DNA from: Geothrix sp. PMB-07
Lineage (GTDB): Bacteria > Acidobacteriota > Holophagae > Holophagales > Holophagaceae
Length of the DNA: 64,000 nt
Direction: 5' to 3'
Assembly (NCBI RefSeq): GCF_030758935.1
Contig: NZ_CP132333.1
Location: 3,100,992 to 3,164,991, forward strand
The notes beneath the pieces were generated by a model. The model was not told the origin of the DNA. It made no database searches and saw only the letters and a program-made list of their open reading frames with translations. The position numbers and the translations under genes were made by a program. Shown here one piece after another: positions 8,829-17,176 of this stretch. Every line of letters begins with the position of its first letter. Position 1 is the stretch's first letter.

Positions 8829-11228
8829 TCAGCCCAGGGTCAGTTCCAGGTTGCCGGCCAGGCCACCGGTCCAGCTGCGCAGCTTCCAGGTGGCTAGCAG
8901 GGATTTGGCTTGGATCGAGCCTGCGAAGGCGTGGTCAAAGGTGACGCCCAGCACCTGGCCCGAGGGATCCACCTTCAACACCACTCGGGTGCCCGCAGGA
9001 AGCGCTGCCAAAGCCGAGGCCAGAGCCGGATCCATGAGCCGCGCCTGAATCTCCTGGCGCAGAGCCTGGGGATTCGTGGTTCCCGTGAGACCGGAGCAGG
9101 AAAGCACACGCAGGCCGCGGAATGCCTTCCCCTTGTCCCGCCGTGCCCTGGCATCCTCCGCCACCACTTCCATCACCGCCGGCGCCGATTCCGCCTTTTT
9201 CATCATCATCGAGGCTGGGGCACAGGCCACACTGGCGGCCAATCCACCCACCATGCCGCGAGAAACGTTTCCCACGGCGGCATCGGACACGCCCTCGGGC
9301 AGCGGCAGGGGTTGTGTCACGGTGCTGGTGTGACCGCTCGCGTTGCGCACCTGGGTATCCACGGCCACGAACGAGGTGTGGGCCGTGAGCAGGTGGTAGG
9401 CGAGGCCCAGGCGCGTCACCTCGGCCTTGCGGCCTTCATCCTGGCCGAACTGGTCGTAGTCCGACAGCATCTGAATGCGCTGGCGGGCCCAGAGCTGGCG
9501 CAGGGCGCCGTGCTGGCGGTCCCGCACCTGGCCCACCTCGAAGGTCTGGCTCCAGGGCCCCACGCCACTGATGCCCGAGAGGGTGACGGTGCCCCTGGCC
9601 TCGCCTGTCCACTTGCCGAGGCAGATGACGGGACGGTCCGCCAGCACATCGGGCAGCTGCATGGGCTCCAGATCCTGGATGTGGAAGCCGTGGGTGGTGA
9701 GCTTGAGGTTGGTGAGCACCGGCGATGACACGTACGCGCGGAATTTTTCGGCCTCGGCGGCAGCCTGTTCGGGCCTGGTGATGACGAAGGCCTCGCCCTG
9801 TCCGGCGTGGGCCATGCCTTCGATGAGGTGGCGGTTCACGGAGCTGCCGATGCCGAAGGCGAAGAGGTTGGCCGAGCCCAGGTTCTTGCGGATGATGTCG
9901 AAGATCTGGCCATCGGCGCTGATGTAGCCATCGGTGGACACCACGAAGGTGCGGGAGATTCCTGGCACGCGGGGCAGGCCCAGGGCCCGCCGCATGGCGC
10001 TGCCCAGCTCCGTGCCGCCACCGCCATTCTGGGAGCGCACGAAGGCCAGGGCCTGCTGCGCGTTCTCCGGGGTGGCGTGCTGCGAGGCGGGCGACCACAA
10101 GGCCGAACTGCCCTCGAACACCATCACGTTGAAGAGATCCTGGGGACGCAGCCCCTGGATCATCTCCTTCATGAGCACCTTGGACACCTCGATGGGAAAG
10201 CCCATCTGGCTGCCGCTGACATCCATGATGAAGACGTATTCCCGGGGCGGCAGATCCTTGGGCGCGACCCGTTTGGGCGGCTGAGCCATGAGCAGGAAGG
10301 TGTTCTCCTCCCGTCCCTGATCCAGCAGCAGACCGGACTGTACGGCGCCGCCCGCCAGCTGGTACTTCACGATCACATCGCGGTTGCCGCCCTGGGCCTC
10401 GCTGGGATCCAGGCGCAGCGTGGCGTCGGCCTTGCCGTCGAAGGCGATGGAGGTCTTGTGGGTATCACAGCTCATGCGCTGGATGGGCATGCCCGCCGCC
10501 AGCTTCACCTCCAGATCGAAGGTGGTGGCGGGCTTCTCGCCTGCATGGGTGTACGGATTGGCCACCCAGGCCTCGCCCGTGCTGGATTCCGTGCCGGCGC
10601 GGCCGGTGAGACCCGCGTAGCGCGGCCCCACCACCGTGGGATAGACGAAGGCGTACGTGCCCTCCGTGGGCACCAGCAACTCGGTGTAGGACAGCTCAAC
10701 CTTGATCTCGTCGCCGGGAAGGATGTTTGCCACGTTCATCTGGAAGACGTTGGGGCGATGTTGCTCTAAAAGAGAGGCGCTGCGCCCCTGGGCTTTCGCC
10801 TGCTCGTAGTCGGTCCGGGCCTGGCCCCGCTCCTTGATCTGCGCCTTCAGCACCCGCTCGCCGATGGTCATGGTCATGCCGTAGACCGCCGAGCGCGTGG
10901 AGCCCGGAAACACATAGATCGCCTCCAGGGGCTGGCTGCCCGTATTGCGGTAGACCTGGGTGACTTTCACATCGGCGATGACGCCGGAAATGGCCACCTT
11001 CGCCGAGGTGGCTTTCAAGGGCAGCTGATCCACGGCGCTGTCCCCACCCTTCACGAAGAAGTAGGGCGAGAGCGTCGCCTCGCCGGTTTCCCCCGTAGAC
11101 GCGGCCTGCGCGCGGGTTGCCATGGAAGCGGTTTTGGGGCGGATGTGAGCCTGGGCGTCGCCCTGGGTGCTCAGAGCCAGCCCGGCGCAGCAGGCGAACA
11201 GGGTGGTGGTGGACCGGCGCAGCGACAT
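8829..11228 (-). CDS. Secreted VIT and von Willebrand factor A domain protein
   Basis: The 799-residue protein has a signal peptide (about residues 1-26). A VIT domain (about residues 55-185) contains VTQVYRNTGSQPLEAIYVFP and GERVLKAQIKERGQARTDYE. A vWA domain starts near residue 330 with the MIDAS motif DVSGSQMGFP (D-x-S-x-S), which binds a divalent metal and ligands. The C-terminal 100 residues (RVVLKVDPSGQVLGVTFDH) resemble a small TonB/AgmX-like fold, but this is weak. Inter-alpha-trypsin-inhibitor-like proteins of this type are found in the periplasm or on the surface of many Gram-negatives; their function is mostly unknown. The motif PAVMEVVA is shared with the nearby anti-sigma protein, which suggests related C-terminal regions. 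Confidence 0.9.
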   Translation of the reverse strand: MSLRRSTTTLFACCAGLALSTQGDAQAHIRPKTASMATRAQAASTGETGEATLSPYFFVKGGDSAVDQLPLKATSAKVAISGVIADVKVTQVYRNTGSQPLEAIYVFPGSTRSAVYGMTMTIGERVLKAQIKERGQARTDYEQAKAQGRSASLLEQHRPNVFQMNVANILPGDEIKVELSYTELLVPTEGTYAFVYPTVVGPRYAGLTGRAGTESSTGEAWVANPYTHAGEKPATTFDLEVKLAAGMPIQRMSCDTHKTSIAFDGKADATLRLDPSEAQGGNRDVIVKYQLAGGAVQSGLLLDQGREENTFLLMAQPPKRVAPKDLPPREYVFIMDVSGSQMGFPIEVSKVLMKEMIQGLRPQDLFNVMVFEGSSALWSPASQHATPENAQQALAFVRSQNGGGGTELGSAMRRALGLPRVPGISRTFVVSTDGYISADGQIFDIIRKNLGSANLFAFGIGSSVNRHLIEGMAHAGQGEAFVITRPEQAAAEAEKFRAYVSSPVLTNLKLTTHGFHIQDLEPMQLPDVLADRPVICLGKWTGEARGTVTLSGISGVGPWSQTFEVGQVRDRQHGALRQLWARQRIQMLSDYDQFGQDEGRKAEVTRLGLAYHLLTAHTSFVAVDTQVRNASGHTSTVTQPLPLPEGVSDAAVGNVSRGMVGGLAASVACAPASMMMKKAESAPAVMEVVAEDARARRDKGKAFRGLRVLSCSGLTGTTNPQALRQEIQARLMDPALASALAALPAGTRVVLKVDPSGQVLGVTFDHAFAGSIQAKSLLATWKLRSWTGGLAGNLELTLG

Positions 11229-11401
11229 GGGTTCCTCCGATGGGCCGCACCTCCATGGCGCGGTTCAGGGGGGAATGCCGCGAGGCGAGGGTCCCTTTCA
11301 GGGATTTCTTCGCGGTGCCCGTTGATGGCAACTTCAGCGCACGCCTGGTGGAGAGCTGCATACAATACCCAAAACTCAGCATTCCCTCCGGGAGGTTGCA
11401 G

Positions 11402-12625
11402 ATGTCGATGCCATCCAGGGCCATCATCAAGAACGGGTGGGGCCTCGTCCTGGCCATGACCCTTACTGGAATGGGCGGCTCCCTCGAAGCGGGAAACCCC
11501 GCGCAACAGCCTGCATCGGTTTCCCCGCGCATCCATGGCGTGAAGCTGTACCTCAATCAGGATGAGCTGCAGGCGAAGTACCCGGATGACGGGAAATTGT
11601 TGGAAGAGCTGAAGCAGAGCGGTGTGAATGCCGTGTTCACCACCTTCTATGAAGGCCGGACCGCCTTCTACCCCAGCCGGATCCTGCCCCAGCGGGACGC
11701 CACCATCGATCTGGCCAGGTTCAGAGCCGAGGCGAAACGGAACCACATCGCGGTGGGCGCCATCTGCCACATCTTCTACGATGCCGACACCGTGGAGCGC
11801 CGCAAGGATCTGATCCCCGTGGATCAGCATGGCGATTCCCGATTCGTGAACTGGCAGAAGTTCGTCTGCCCTTCTGACAAGGCCTACCAGGCCTACAAGC
11901 TTTCCATCGTGAAGGAAATCGCCCGAACCCTCCGGCCCGACATTCTCAGTCTCAATTTCATGCGCTTCCCCACCACCTGGGAGATCATTCCCGCGGATGC
12001 CAAGCCGGACGATCTCCGGAATTTCTGTTTCTGCGACCGCTGCCTGGCCCAGTTCCAGAAAGCAGCCGGACTTCGGATTCCCAAACAGCTGACCACCACC
12101 GCACAGAAGGCCGAGTGGATTCTGAAGGGCCATGCCGAGGCCTGGGAGCGCTGGAAGACCGGCACCATTACCGGGTTTGTGGCAACCGCCAGCCGCGCCG
12201 TGCGGGCCATCGATCCCAGCATCAAGGTCTCCGTTCACGTGGTGCCTTGGACCGAAGCCACCTTCGAGCGCGGCCTCACGCGCATCGCCGGGCAGGATGT
12301 GAAAGCGCTGGGGGCGCACGTGGACTACCTGTCACCCATGCTGTACCACAAGCTCATCGGCCACCCGCCGGAGTACATCCACACCCTCACCGCCGAGCTG
12401 CAGCGGAATTCCGGCCGGGGCATCATGCCCAGCCTCCAGTTCGCCCAGGTGGAAACGGAGGGACAGGTCTCCCCAGCCGAATTCAAGGAGGCGCTTGGTC
12501 ATGCCCTCCAGGAGCCCTCCACCGGCGTGCTGCTCTACCACTGGGCGGAGCTGAGGCCCGATGCCACCTTCCCTGCGATCCAGCGGGAGAAACGAGCCAT
12601 CTTCCAGGCCGCCGCGCCGAAATAG
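11402..12625 (+). CDS. Secreted TIM-barrel-like protein, putative glycoside hydrolase
   Basis: This 407-residue protein starts at ATG 11402, chosen because GGAGG lies 6 bases upstream and a signal peptide follows (residues about 12-31). The body resembles the 'glycosyl hydrolase-like 10' and related sugar-active TIM barrels: HGVKLYLNQDELQ, NAVFTTFYEGRTAFYPS, a strand DILSLNFMRFP, then CFCDRCLAQFQ (a Cys pair often seen in this group), and DYLSPMLYHKLIGHPPEYI near the end. Candidate acidic catalytic residues exist but cannot be assigned by eye. It is divergent from the VIT/vWA gene and convergent with the anti-sigma gene. Substrate is unknown. Confidence 0.6.
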   Translation: MSMPSRAIIKNGWGLVLAMTLTGMGGSLEAGNPAQQPASVSPRIHGVKLYLNQDELQAKYPDDGKLLEELKQSGVNAVFTTFYEGRTAFYPSRILPQRDATIDLARFRAEAKRNHIAVGAICHIFYDADTVERRKDLIPVDQHGDSRFVNWQKFVCPSDKAYQAYKLSIVKEIARTLRPDILSLNFMRFPTTWEIIPADAKPDDLRNFCFCDRCLAQFQKAAGLRIPKQLTTTAQKAEWILKGHAEAWERWKTGTITGFVATASRAVRAIDPSIKVSVHVVPWTEATFERGLTRIAGQDVKALGAHVDYLSPMLYHKLIGHPPEYIHTLTAELQRNSGRGIMPSLQFAQVETEGQVSPAEFKEALGHALQEPSTGVLLYHWAELRPDATFPAIQREKRAIFQAAAPK

Positions 12626-12636
12626 CCAGGTTCATT

Positions 12637-13803
12637 TCAGCGGCTGGCGCCCTTTTCGGTGGGGTGGATGCGGGCCCGGAAACCATCCACCGGCCCCGTC
12701 TCGGGCAGCTTCTTGGGATCGGCCGCGGGGTGGTTCAGCCGGTAGAGATCCAGGGCCTCTCCGGCCTCCAGCCGAACCTCGCCGTGCCAGAGAATCGCGT
12801 TGCTGGAAGCCTCTGCCGGGGCCTTTGGCAGGAGGGTGATCACAGCCGCCTCGCCGGTGCCGCGCTTGAGCAACACCAGGTGGGCTTCCCGTGGCGCCCA
12901 CACCTCCACAACCGTGCTCCCATCGGGCTGGGGCCTGAGGCTCCAGCGGAGGGGGGCCGAGTCGCGGGAAATGGCATCGGCCATCCGGTGATCGGCTTTG
13001 GCCTTGGCCATCGGAGCAGGCGCCGGGGCCACGGCCCCGCGGGCAAGACCAGCGACACCGCCCACAGCGCGCGCCGGGGGAAGGTCCGCGAGCCGGGTGA
13101 CCGGGGCCTGGTTCGCCGACTGAGGCGCCTCCTCCTTGGCGGCGGCCACCACTTCCATGACGGCCGCGGCGGCGGGTTTCGGGGCCTCGGCCTTCTTGGC
13201 CTCCCGGGCCCCGGGTTGTTCCTTGCGGCGCGCCGAATCTTCACGGTGATCCGTGGCCGAAACGGGCGCGGCCATCGCCGGTGCGGCCATCAACGGTGCC
13301 TCCGGCGGCGGCGGGGCGGCCTTGGCCAAGTCTTGCTTCTGGCCCTTATCCTGCGGCTTGCCCCGGTCCTCCTCCGCGCGTTTCCGCGCCAAGGGGAGAG
13401 GCGCCTGATCTGAAGCCACCTGGCCCGGCGTTTCCGCTGCTTTCAGGGCCGGAGCCTTCCTGTCCTCCAGCGGAGGTGGCACCTTTTCGGGGCTGCGCAG
13501 GTAGGCCAGGCCCGCCGTGGCGGCCACCAGCAGGCTGGCGGCGGCGCCCAATACGCCCGTGCGCCGCCAGAAAGGCACCACCTTTGGCGCTGCGAATTCA
13601 GTGGATGCCGGGCTCAGCGCCGCAAGCAGCTGGGCCCGGGCCGCGGGGTCCGCCAGCAGGTCCCGCAGGACCTCCTCGTCGGCCAGGGCATCGAAGACTT
13701 CCTGGTGCTCGAGGGCCGCCGAGAAAAGGCCCTGGCGCTCGGTCTCGGTGAGGGTTCCGGCGGCATAGCCGCCCAGCAGCTTTTCGGCATCGGCAGGCTT
13801 CAT
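12637..13803 (-). CDS. Anti-sigma factor-like membrane protein
   Basis: The 388-residue protein is translationally coupled to the sigma factor upstream (ATGA overlap, 13800-13803). Residues 1-60 (KPADAEKLLGGYAAGTLTET and DEEVLRDLLADP) form a cytoplasmic helical region of the type that binds ECF sigma factors, but without the zinc-binding His/Cys of ZAS domains. One membrane segment follows (about residues 83-103). A long Pro/Ala/Lys-rich periplasmic region (about 110-280) leads to a C-terminal beta-type domain (LRWSLRPQPDGSTVVEVWAP). The anti-sigma role is inferred from coupling and topology. The C-terminal domain may sense an envelope signal. Confidence 0.75.
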   Translation of the reverse strand: MKPADAEKLLGGYAAGTLTETERQGLFSAALEHQEVFDALADEEVLRDLLADPAARAQLLAALSPASTEFAAPKVVPFWRRTGVLGAAASLLVAATAGLAYLRSPEKVPPPLEDRKAPALKAAETPGQVASDQAPLPLARKRAEEDRGKPQDKGQKQDLAKAAPPPPEAPLMAAPAMAAPVSATDHREDSARRKEQPGAREAKKAEAPKPAAAAVMEVVAAAKEEAPQSANQAPVTRLADLPPARAVGGVAGLARGAVAPAPAPMAKAKADHRMADAISRDSAPLRWSLRPQPDGSTVVEVWAPREAHLVLLKRGTGEAAVITLLPKAPAEASSNAILWHGEVRLEAGEALDLYRLNHPAADPKKLPETGPVDGFRARIHPTEKGASR

Positions 13804-14381
13804 GTCTCCCCCCTTCCGCCGGTTCCGGCCCAGGTCCCACCCAGCGTTTCCAACAGCTGTTTTCGGCAGCGGTGATCCCAGGTGTACACGGTGTTGAGGC
13901 TGGCAGCGCCCAACAGGCTCTGGATCTCGGGAAAGGTCCTGCCCTGCAGCTTCAGGCGGAACAACTCGCGGCAGCGTTCCCCCATGGCGGCGATGCCGCC
14001 CATGAGCTTCGCCAGCAGTTCCTTGCGTTCCAGCACGGTGGCAGGATCCGGCGCATCCGAGGCGGGCGGGCAGACATCCACATCCACCGCATCGTACTCG
14101 CCCCGGCGGGCGGCCTTGCGGCGGTGGGCCGCCAGTTTGAAGCGCAGGATCTGGAAGGCCAACGGCAGCAGGTCCTCCAGGCGGTCGAGGTGGCCGTACT
14201 TTTCGTGGATGAGCACCAGCACCTCCTGCGCCAGGTCTTCCGCATGGGCGCCTGCACCACGGGATGCCGCGAAGGCCACGATCCTTTCACGGATGCGGGA
14301 GAGGATGGCCGTCCGGGCGGGCGCAGCCGGTCCCAGCCCCTCGGGGCGGGCGGCGGCGGTGGCGGGGGCGTCAGGGGTCAT
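13800..14381 (-). CDS. ECF-type RNA polymerase sigma factor
   Basis: This 193-residue protein redirects RNA polymerase to a small regulon. Region 2 contains AEDLAQEVLVLIHEKYGHLDRLEDLLPLAF (quoted in part: AEDLAQEVLVLIHEKYG), and region 4 contains GERCRELFRLKLQGRTFPEI followed by the helix SLNTVYTWDHRCRKQL. The start at 14381 (MTPDAP) was chosen because a much longer frame continues upstream through surE antisense, which is not coding. It overlaps the anti-sigma gene by 4 bp and is divergent from surE with 66 bp between. Group assignment within the ECF family cannot be made by eye. Confidence 0.88.
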   Translation of the reverse strand: MTPDAPATAAARPEGLGPAAPARTAILSRIRERIVAFAASRGAGAHAEDLAQEVLVLIHEKYGHLDRLEDLLPLAFQILRFKLAAHRRKAARRGEYDAVDVDVCPPASDAPDPATVLERKELLAKLMGGIAAMGERCRELFRLKLQGRTFPEIQSLLGAASLNTVYTWDHRCRKQLLETLGGTWAGTGGRGET

Positions 14382-14447
14382 GTAAACGCTGGGAGAAATC
14401 CATCCTCTCATCGAATGGGGGAACCACCCACCGGGTAGACTGGTGCC

Positions 14448-15197
14448 ATGTCCGAACGCCTCATCCTGCTCACCAACGACGATGGCCTCTGGGCCCCCGG
14501 CCTGGCCGCCCTGGCCCGAGCCGCCGCCCCCTTCGGCCGCGTGGTCACCGTGGCCCCCGACCGCAACCGCTCGGCGATCTCTTCGGCCCTGAGCCTGCAC
14601 AACATCCTGCGCCTGAACGAGGTGGGCCCCGACCGCTTCGCCTGCGACGGCACCCCCGTGGACTGCGTGCTGCTCGGCGTCTGCGAGGTGCTGAAGCGCA
14701 AACCCGACTGGGTGCTCTCCGGCGTGAACCACGGCTTCAACCTGGGGGAGGATGTCTTCTATTCCGGCACCGTGGGCGCGGCCTTCGAGGGCCGCCTGCA
14801 GGGCGCCAAGGCCGCGGCCTTCTCCATGCACCCCGGCGGTTCGCTGGAGCAGGCAGAGCCCTGGATCACCCGCTTCCTGAGCCGCTGGGAGACCATGGAG
14901 CTGCCGCCCAACCGCATCTGGAACGTGAACCTGCCCAAGGGCGAACCCAAGGGCTTCCACCTCACGGGCCAGGACAGCCGCGCCTACCACGACCTGGTGG
15001 AGCGCCGGGTGGATCCCCGCAACACGCCCTACTTCTGGATCGGCGGCGATGCGGGCCCCACCTACGCCAAGGCCCCGGGCAGCGACGCCGAGGCGGTGTT
15101 CCACGGCTTCGCCAGCGTCACCCCGCTGCGCCTGGATCTGGGCTGTCCGGAGACGCTGGCCCGGCAGACGGACTTCGATTCGGCCTTCAACGGGTAG
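14448..15197 (+). CDS. surE: 5'/3'-nucleotidase SurE
   Basis: The 249-residue metal-dependent phosphatase removes phosphate from nucleoside monophosphates. The N-terminus ILLTNDDGLWAPGL carries the two metal-binding Asp residues; VAPDRNRSAISSALSL and LSGVNHGFNLGEDVFYSGTVGAA contain the remaining active-site Ser, Asn and Thr. Length and motif order match the family. It stands alone between the divergent sigma gene and apt, which follows 99 bp later. Both genes act on nucleotides, so joint transcription is plausible. Confidence 0.96.
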   Translation: MSERLILLTNDDGLWAPGLAALARAAAPFGRVVTVAPDRNRSAISSALSLHNILRLNEVGPDRFACDGTPVDCVLLGVCEVLKRKPDWVLSGVNHGFNLGEDVFYSGTVGAAFEGRLQGAKAAAFSMHPGGSLEQAEPWITRFLSRWETMELPPNRIWNVNLPKGEPKGFHLTGQDSRAYHDLVERRVDPRNTPYFWIGGDAGPTYAKAPGSDAEAVFHGFASVTPLRLDLGCPETLARQTDFDSAFNG

Positions 15198-15296
15198 CGG
15201 CGACCCGGCGGACCCCTTGGGAGTCCCGGCTGGACGTCCGGCCCCGGACATGCGATCCTCGCATCCCCCCAAACCGTTCCAGCCCGGCAGGTTGCC

Positions 15297-15821
15297 ATGA
15301 CTCTGACCACCCAGTTCAGCCCCTTCGTCCGCGATGTGCCGGACTTCCCGAAAGAGGGCATCCTCTTCCGGGACATCACGCCCCTGCTGGCCAACGCCGA
15401 GGCCTTCGGCGAGGCCGTGGCCGCCATGGCCCAGCCGGTGCTCACCCTCCAGCCCACCCACGTGCTCGGCCTGGAATCCCGGGGTTTCATCTTCGGCAGC
15501 GCCCTGGCCCAGAAGCTGGGCGTGGGCTTCGTGCCCGCCCGCAAGCCCGGCAAGCTGCCCATGGCCACCTACTCGGAGGCTTATGGCCTGGAGTACGGCA
15601 CGGACGCGCTGGAGATCCACACGGATGCCTTCAAGCCCGGCGACCGGGTGCTCATCGTGGATGACGTCATGGCCACCGGCGGCACCGCCGCCGCTGCCCA
15701 GCGCCTCGTGCAGCGCACCGGCGCCCAGCCCGTGGCCCTCACGGTGTTCATCGAACTGACCTCCCTGCCCGGCCGCGAAAAGGTCGAGGGCCTGCCCGTC
15801 TTCAGCGTCCTGCGCTACTGA
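15297..15821 (+). CDS. apt: Adenine phosphoribosyltransferase
   Basis: The 174-residue enzyme makes AMP from adenine and PRPP in purine salvage. The PRPP-binding motif VLIVDDVMATGGTAAA is near residue 118. The family features FPKEGILFRDITPLL, GLESRGFIFG and RKPGKLP are all present. Length is normal. The start ATG 15297 follows the string GGCAGGTTGCC, a weak ribosome binding site. It lies downstream of surE in the same direction. Confidence 0.97.
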   Translation: MTLTTQFSPFVRDVPDFPKEGILFRDITPLLANAEAFGEAVAAMAQPVLTLQPTHVLGLESRGFIFGSALAQKLGVGFVPARKPGKLPMATYSEAYGLEYGTDALEIHTDAFKPGDRVLIVDDVMATGGTAAAAQRLVQRTGAQPVALTVFIELTSLPGREKVEGLPVFSVLRY

Positions 15822-15849
15822 ACGGCATTCAGCGGGCCACGGATTTCCT

Positions 15850-15942
15850 CATCTGTGTGAATCCGTGCTCATCCGCGGCCAACCCTTTTCAGTGACCAAC
15901 ACCGCCATGAAGAGCCATGGAAGCCACGGATTCACACAGATG
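15850..15942. repeat. Dispersed palindromic intergenic repeat (copy 1)
   Basis: CATCTGTGTGAATCCGTG (15850-15867) and its exact reverse complement at 15925-15942 form an 18-bp inverted repeat around about 57 bases. The arms consist of the phrase ATC(C/T)GTGT repeated. Related palindromes occur at 34896-34973 and 35687-35764. It lies between apt and the convergent epimerase gene and may act as a bidirectional transcription stop. Confidence 0.75.
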
Positions 15943-15951
15943 AACACAGAT

Positions 15952-16860
15952 TCATGGCTCTGACATCCAGCCCATCTCGGTGAGGCTGGCGCGGATGCCG
16001 TCCTCCGGGTTGGCGTATGTGGGCGACCAGCCCAGCTCCTCCCGGCGTCGGCTGGTGACGAGGCGGGATTCCCGCAGGAAGGCCAGCAGGCCGGGGCTCA
16101 GCTGCGTCTGGGCCTCAGCCCAGGAAACCTGCCGTGGCGGTGGCAACCCGGCCAGGGCGGCCACACGACGGCTGAAGGCGGCCATGCTTTCCGGGGCTCC
16201 ATCCGTGAGGTTGAAGGCGCCCGCCGCGGGCCGCTCCAGGGCCGCCACGCAGGCCTCGACCAGGTCGTCCACGTGGATGCGGTTGCCGGGGCCGGAATCG
16301 GCCTCGCGCAGCACGGGTTCGCCCCGCTGCAGGCGCTCCAGGGGCAGTCGATGGGGGCCGTAGATGGCGGGCACCCGCAACACCACGGCACGCGCCCCCC
16401 GGGCCTCGCACCAACAAGCCACCTGCTGTTCGGCGTCCAGGCGCTGGCGGGAGCGGTCCTCGCGCGGCACCGTCGGGCTCGCCTCGTCCACGGCCGCGCC
16501 GCCGGTATCACCGTAGACGCCCGTGGTGCTGATGTACACAAAGGCCCTGGGAGCGGCCTCTGCCGTGGCTTCGAGAAACGCGACCAGGCGCAGGTCTTCG
16601 GCCCCGGGCCCGCCGGGTGGAACCAGGTACACCACGGCCCGCAGATCGGAGGGAAGGCTCAGCGAAACCGCCGCGGCCTCCCGCGCCACATCCATCGCCA
16701 CGGCAGGAATGCCCTGGCCCAGCAGCGTCTCTGCGGCGGCGTGCCGGCGCACCAGGGCCAACAGGGGGCCCTCTCCCATCAAACGCCGGGCCAGCCGCGT
16801 GCCCACGTAGCCGCAGCCCACGATGAGGAGGGTGCCCTGGTTTGCCGCGCGCGTCTGCAT
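15952..16860 (-). CDS. NAD(P)-dependent epimerase/dehydratase family protein (YeeZ/SDR-like)
   Basis: This 302-residue Rossmann-fold protein has the dinucleotide-binding motif TLLIVGCGYVGTRLARRL at the N-terminus. It also has the extended-SDR features FVYISTTGVYGDTGG (the catalytic Tyr region), VVLRVPAIYGP and GNRIHVDDLVEA. The GCGYVG form is typical of the YeeZ-like subgroup whose substrate is not settled. The start MQTRAA at 16860 was chosen because the frame upstream is low-complexity antisense sequence. It is convergent with apt and divergent from a small membrane ORF. Confidence 0.85.
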   Translation of the reverse strand: MQTRAANQGTLLIVGCGYVGTRLARRLMGEGPLLALVRRHAAAETLLGQGIPAVAMDVAREAAAVSLSLPSDLRAVVYLVPPGGPGAEDLRLVAFLEATAEAAPRAFVYISTTGVYGDTGGAAVDEASPTVPREDRSRQRLDAEQQVACWCEARGARAVVLRVPAIYGPHRLPLERLQRGEPVLREADSGPGNRIHVDDLVEACVAALERPAAGAFNLTDGAPESMAAFSRRVAALAGLPPPRQVSWAEAQTQLSPGLLAFLRESRLVTSRRREELGWSPTYANPEDGIRASLTEMGWMSEP

Positions 16861-16881
16861 GGGCCCAGCATACGCGCAGCC

Positions 16882-17031
16882 GTGAGAGGCTGGAGCCGGG
16901 CCCTGGCCCCCACCTTGCCCTTGATCGGAGCGCCCTTGTCCCCCCTGTTCAAACTGGTGCTGCTGGCCTGGCTGGTGCTCGGGCCCCTGGGGATCTGGCT
17001 GCGACGACGGCGGCGCCGGTCTTCGCTTTGA
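16882..17031 (+). CDS. Possible small single-span membrane protein (49 aa)
   Basis: A GTG-initiated frame encodes one hydrophobic segment (FKLVLLAWLVLGPLGIWL) followed by a run of arginines and a short tail (RRRRRRSSL). The positively charged end after the span suggests an N-out/C-in orientation. It begins 21 bases from the divergent epimerase start. No strong ribosome binding site is seen, and composition alone could produce such an ORF in this GC-rich DNA. Confidence 0.3.
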   Translation: MRGWSRALAPTLPLIGAPLSPLFKLVLLAWLVLGPLGIWLRRRRRRSSL

Positions 17032-17176
17032 AGGGCTTGGACGGCCCCGCAAAACCACGGTGCTTGCAGCAGCGGAGGGGACGGGCCTGATCCTGGACGG
17101 CACGAGTTGCCGAGCCCAAATACGCGTGGTAGCTTGGCTCCGAACTGACCGCAGCAGATCCATGAGGTGGCCGGGT

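Noticed and set aside
14382-15620. Long N-terminal extension of the sigma factor frame
   Set aside because: It is antisense to surE and apt and has shadow composition. The sigma domain is complete from 14381.
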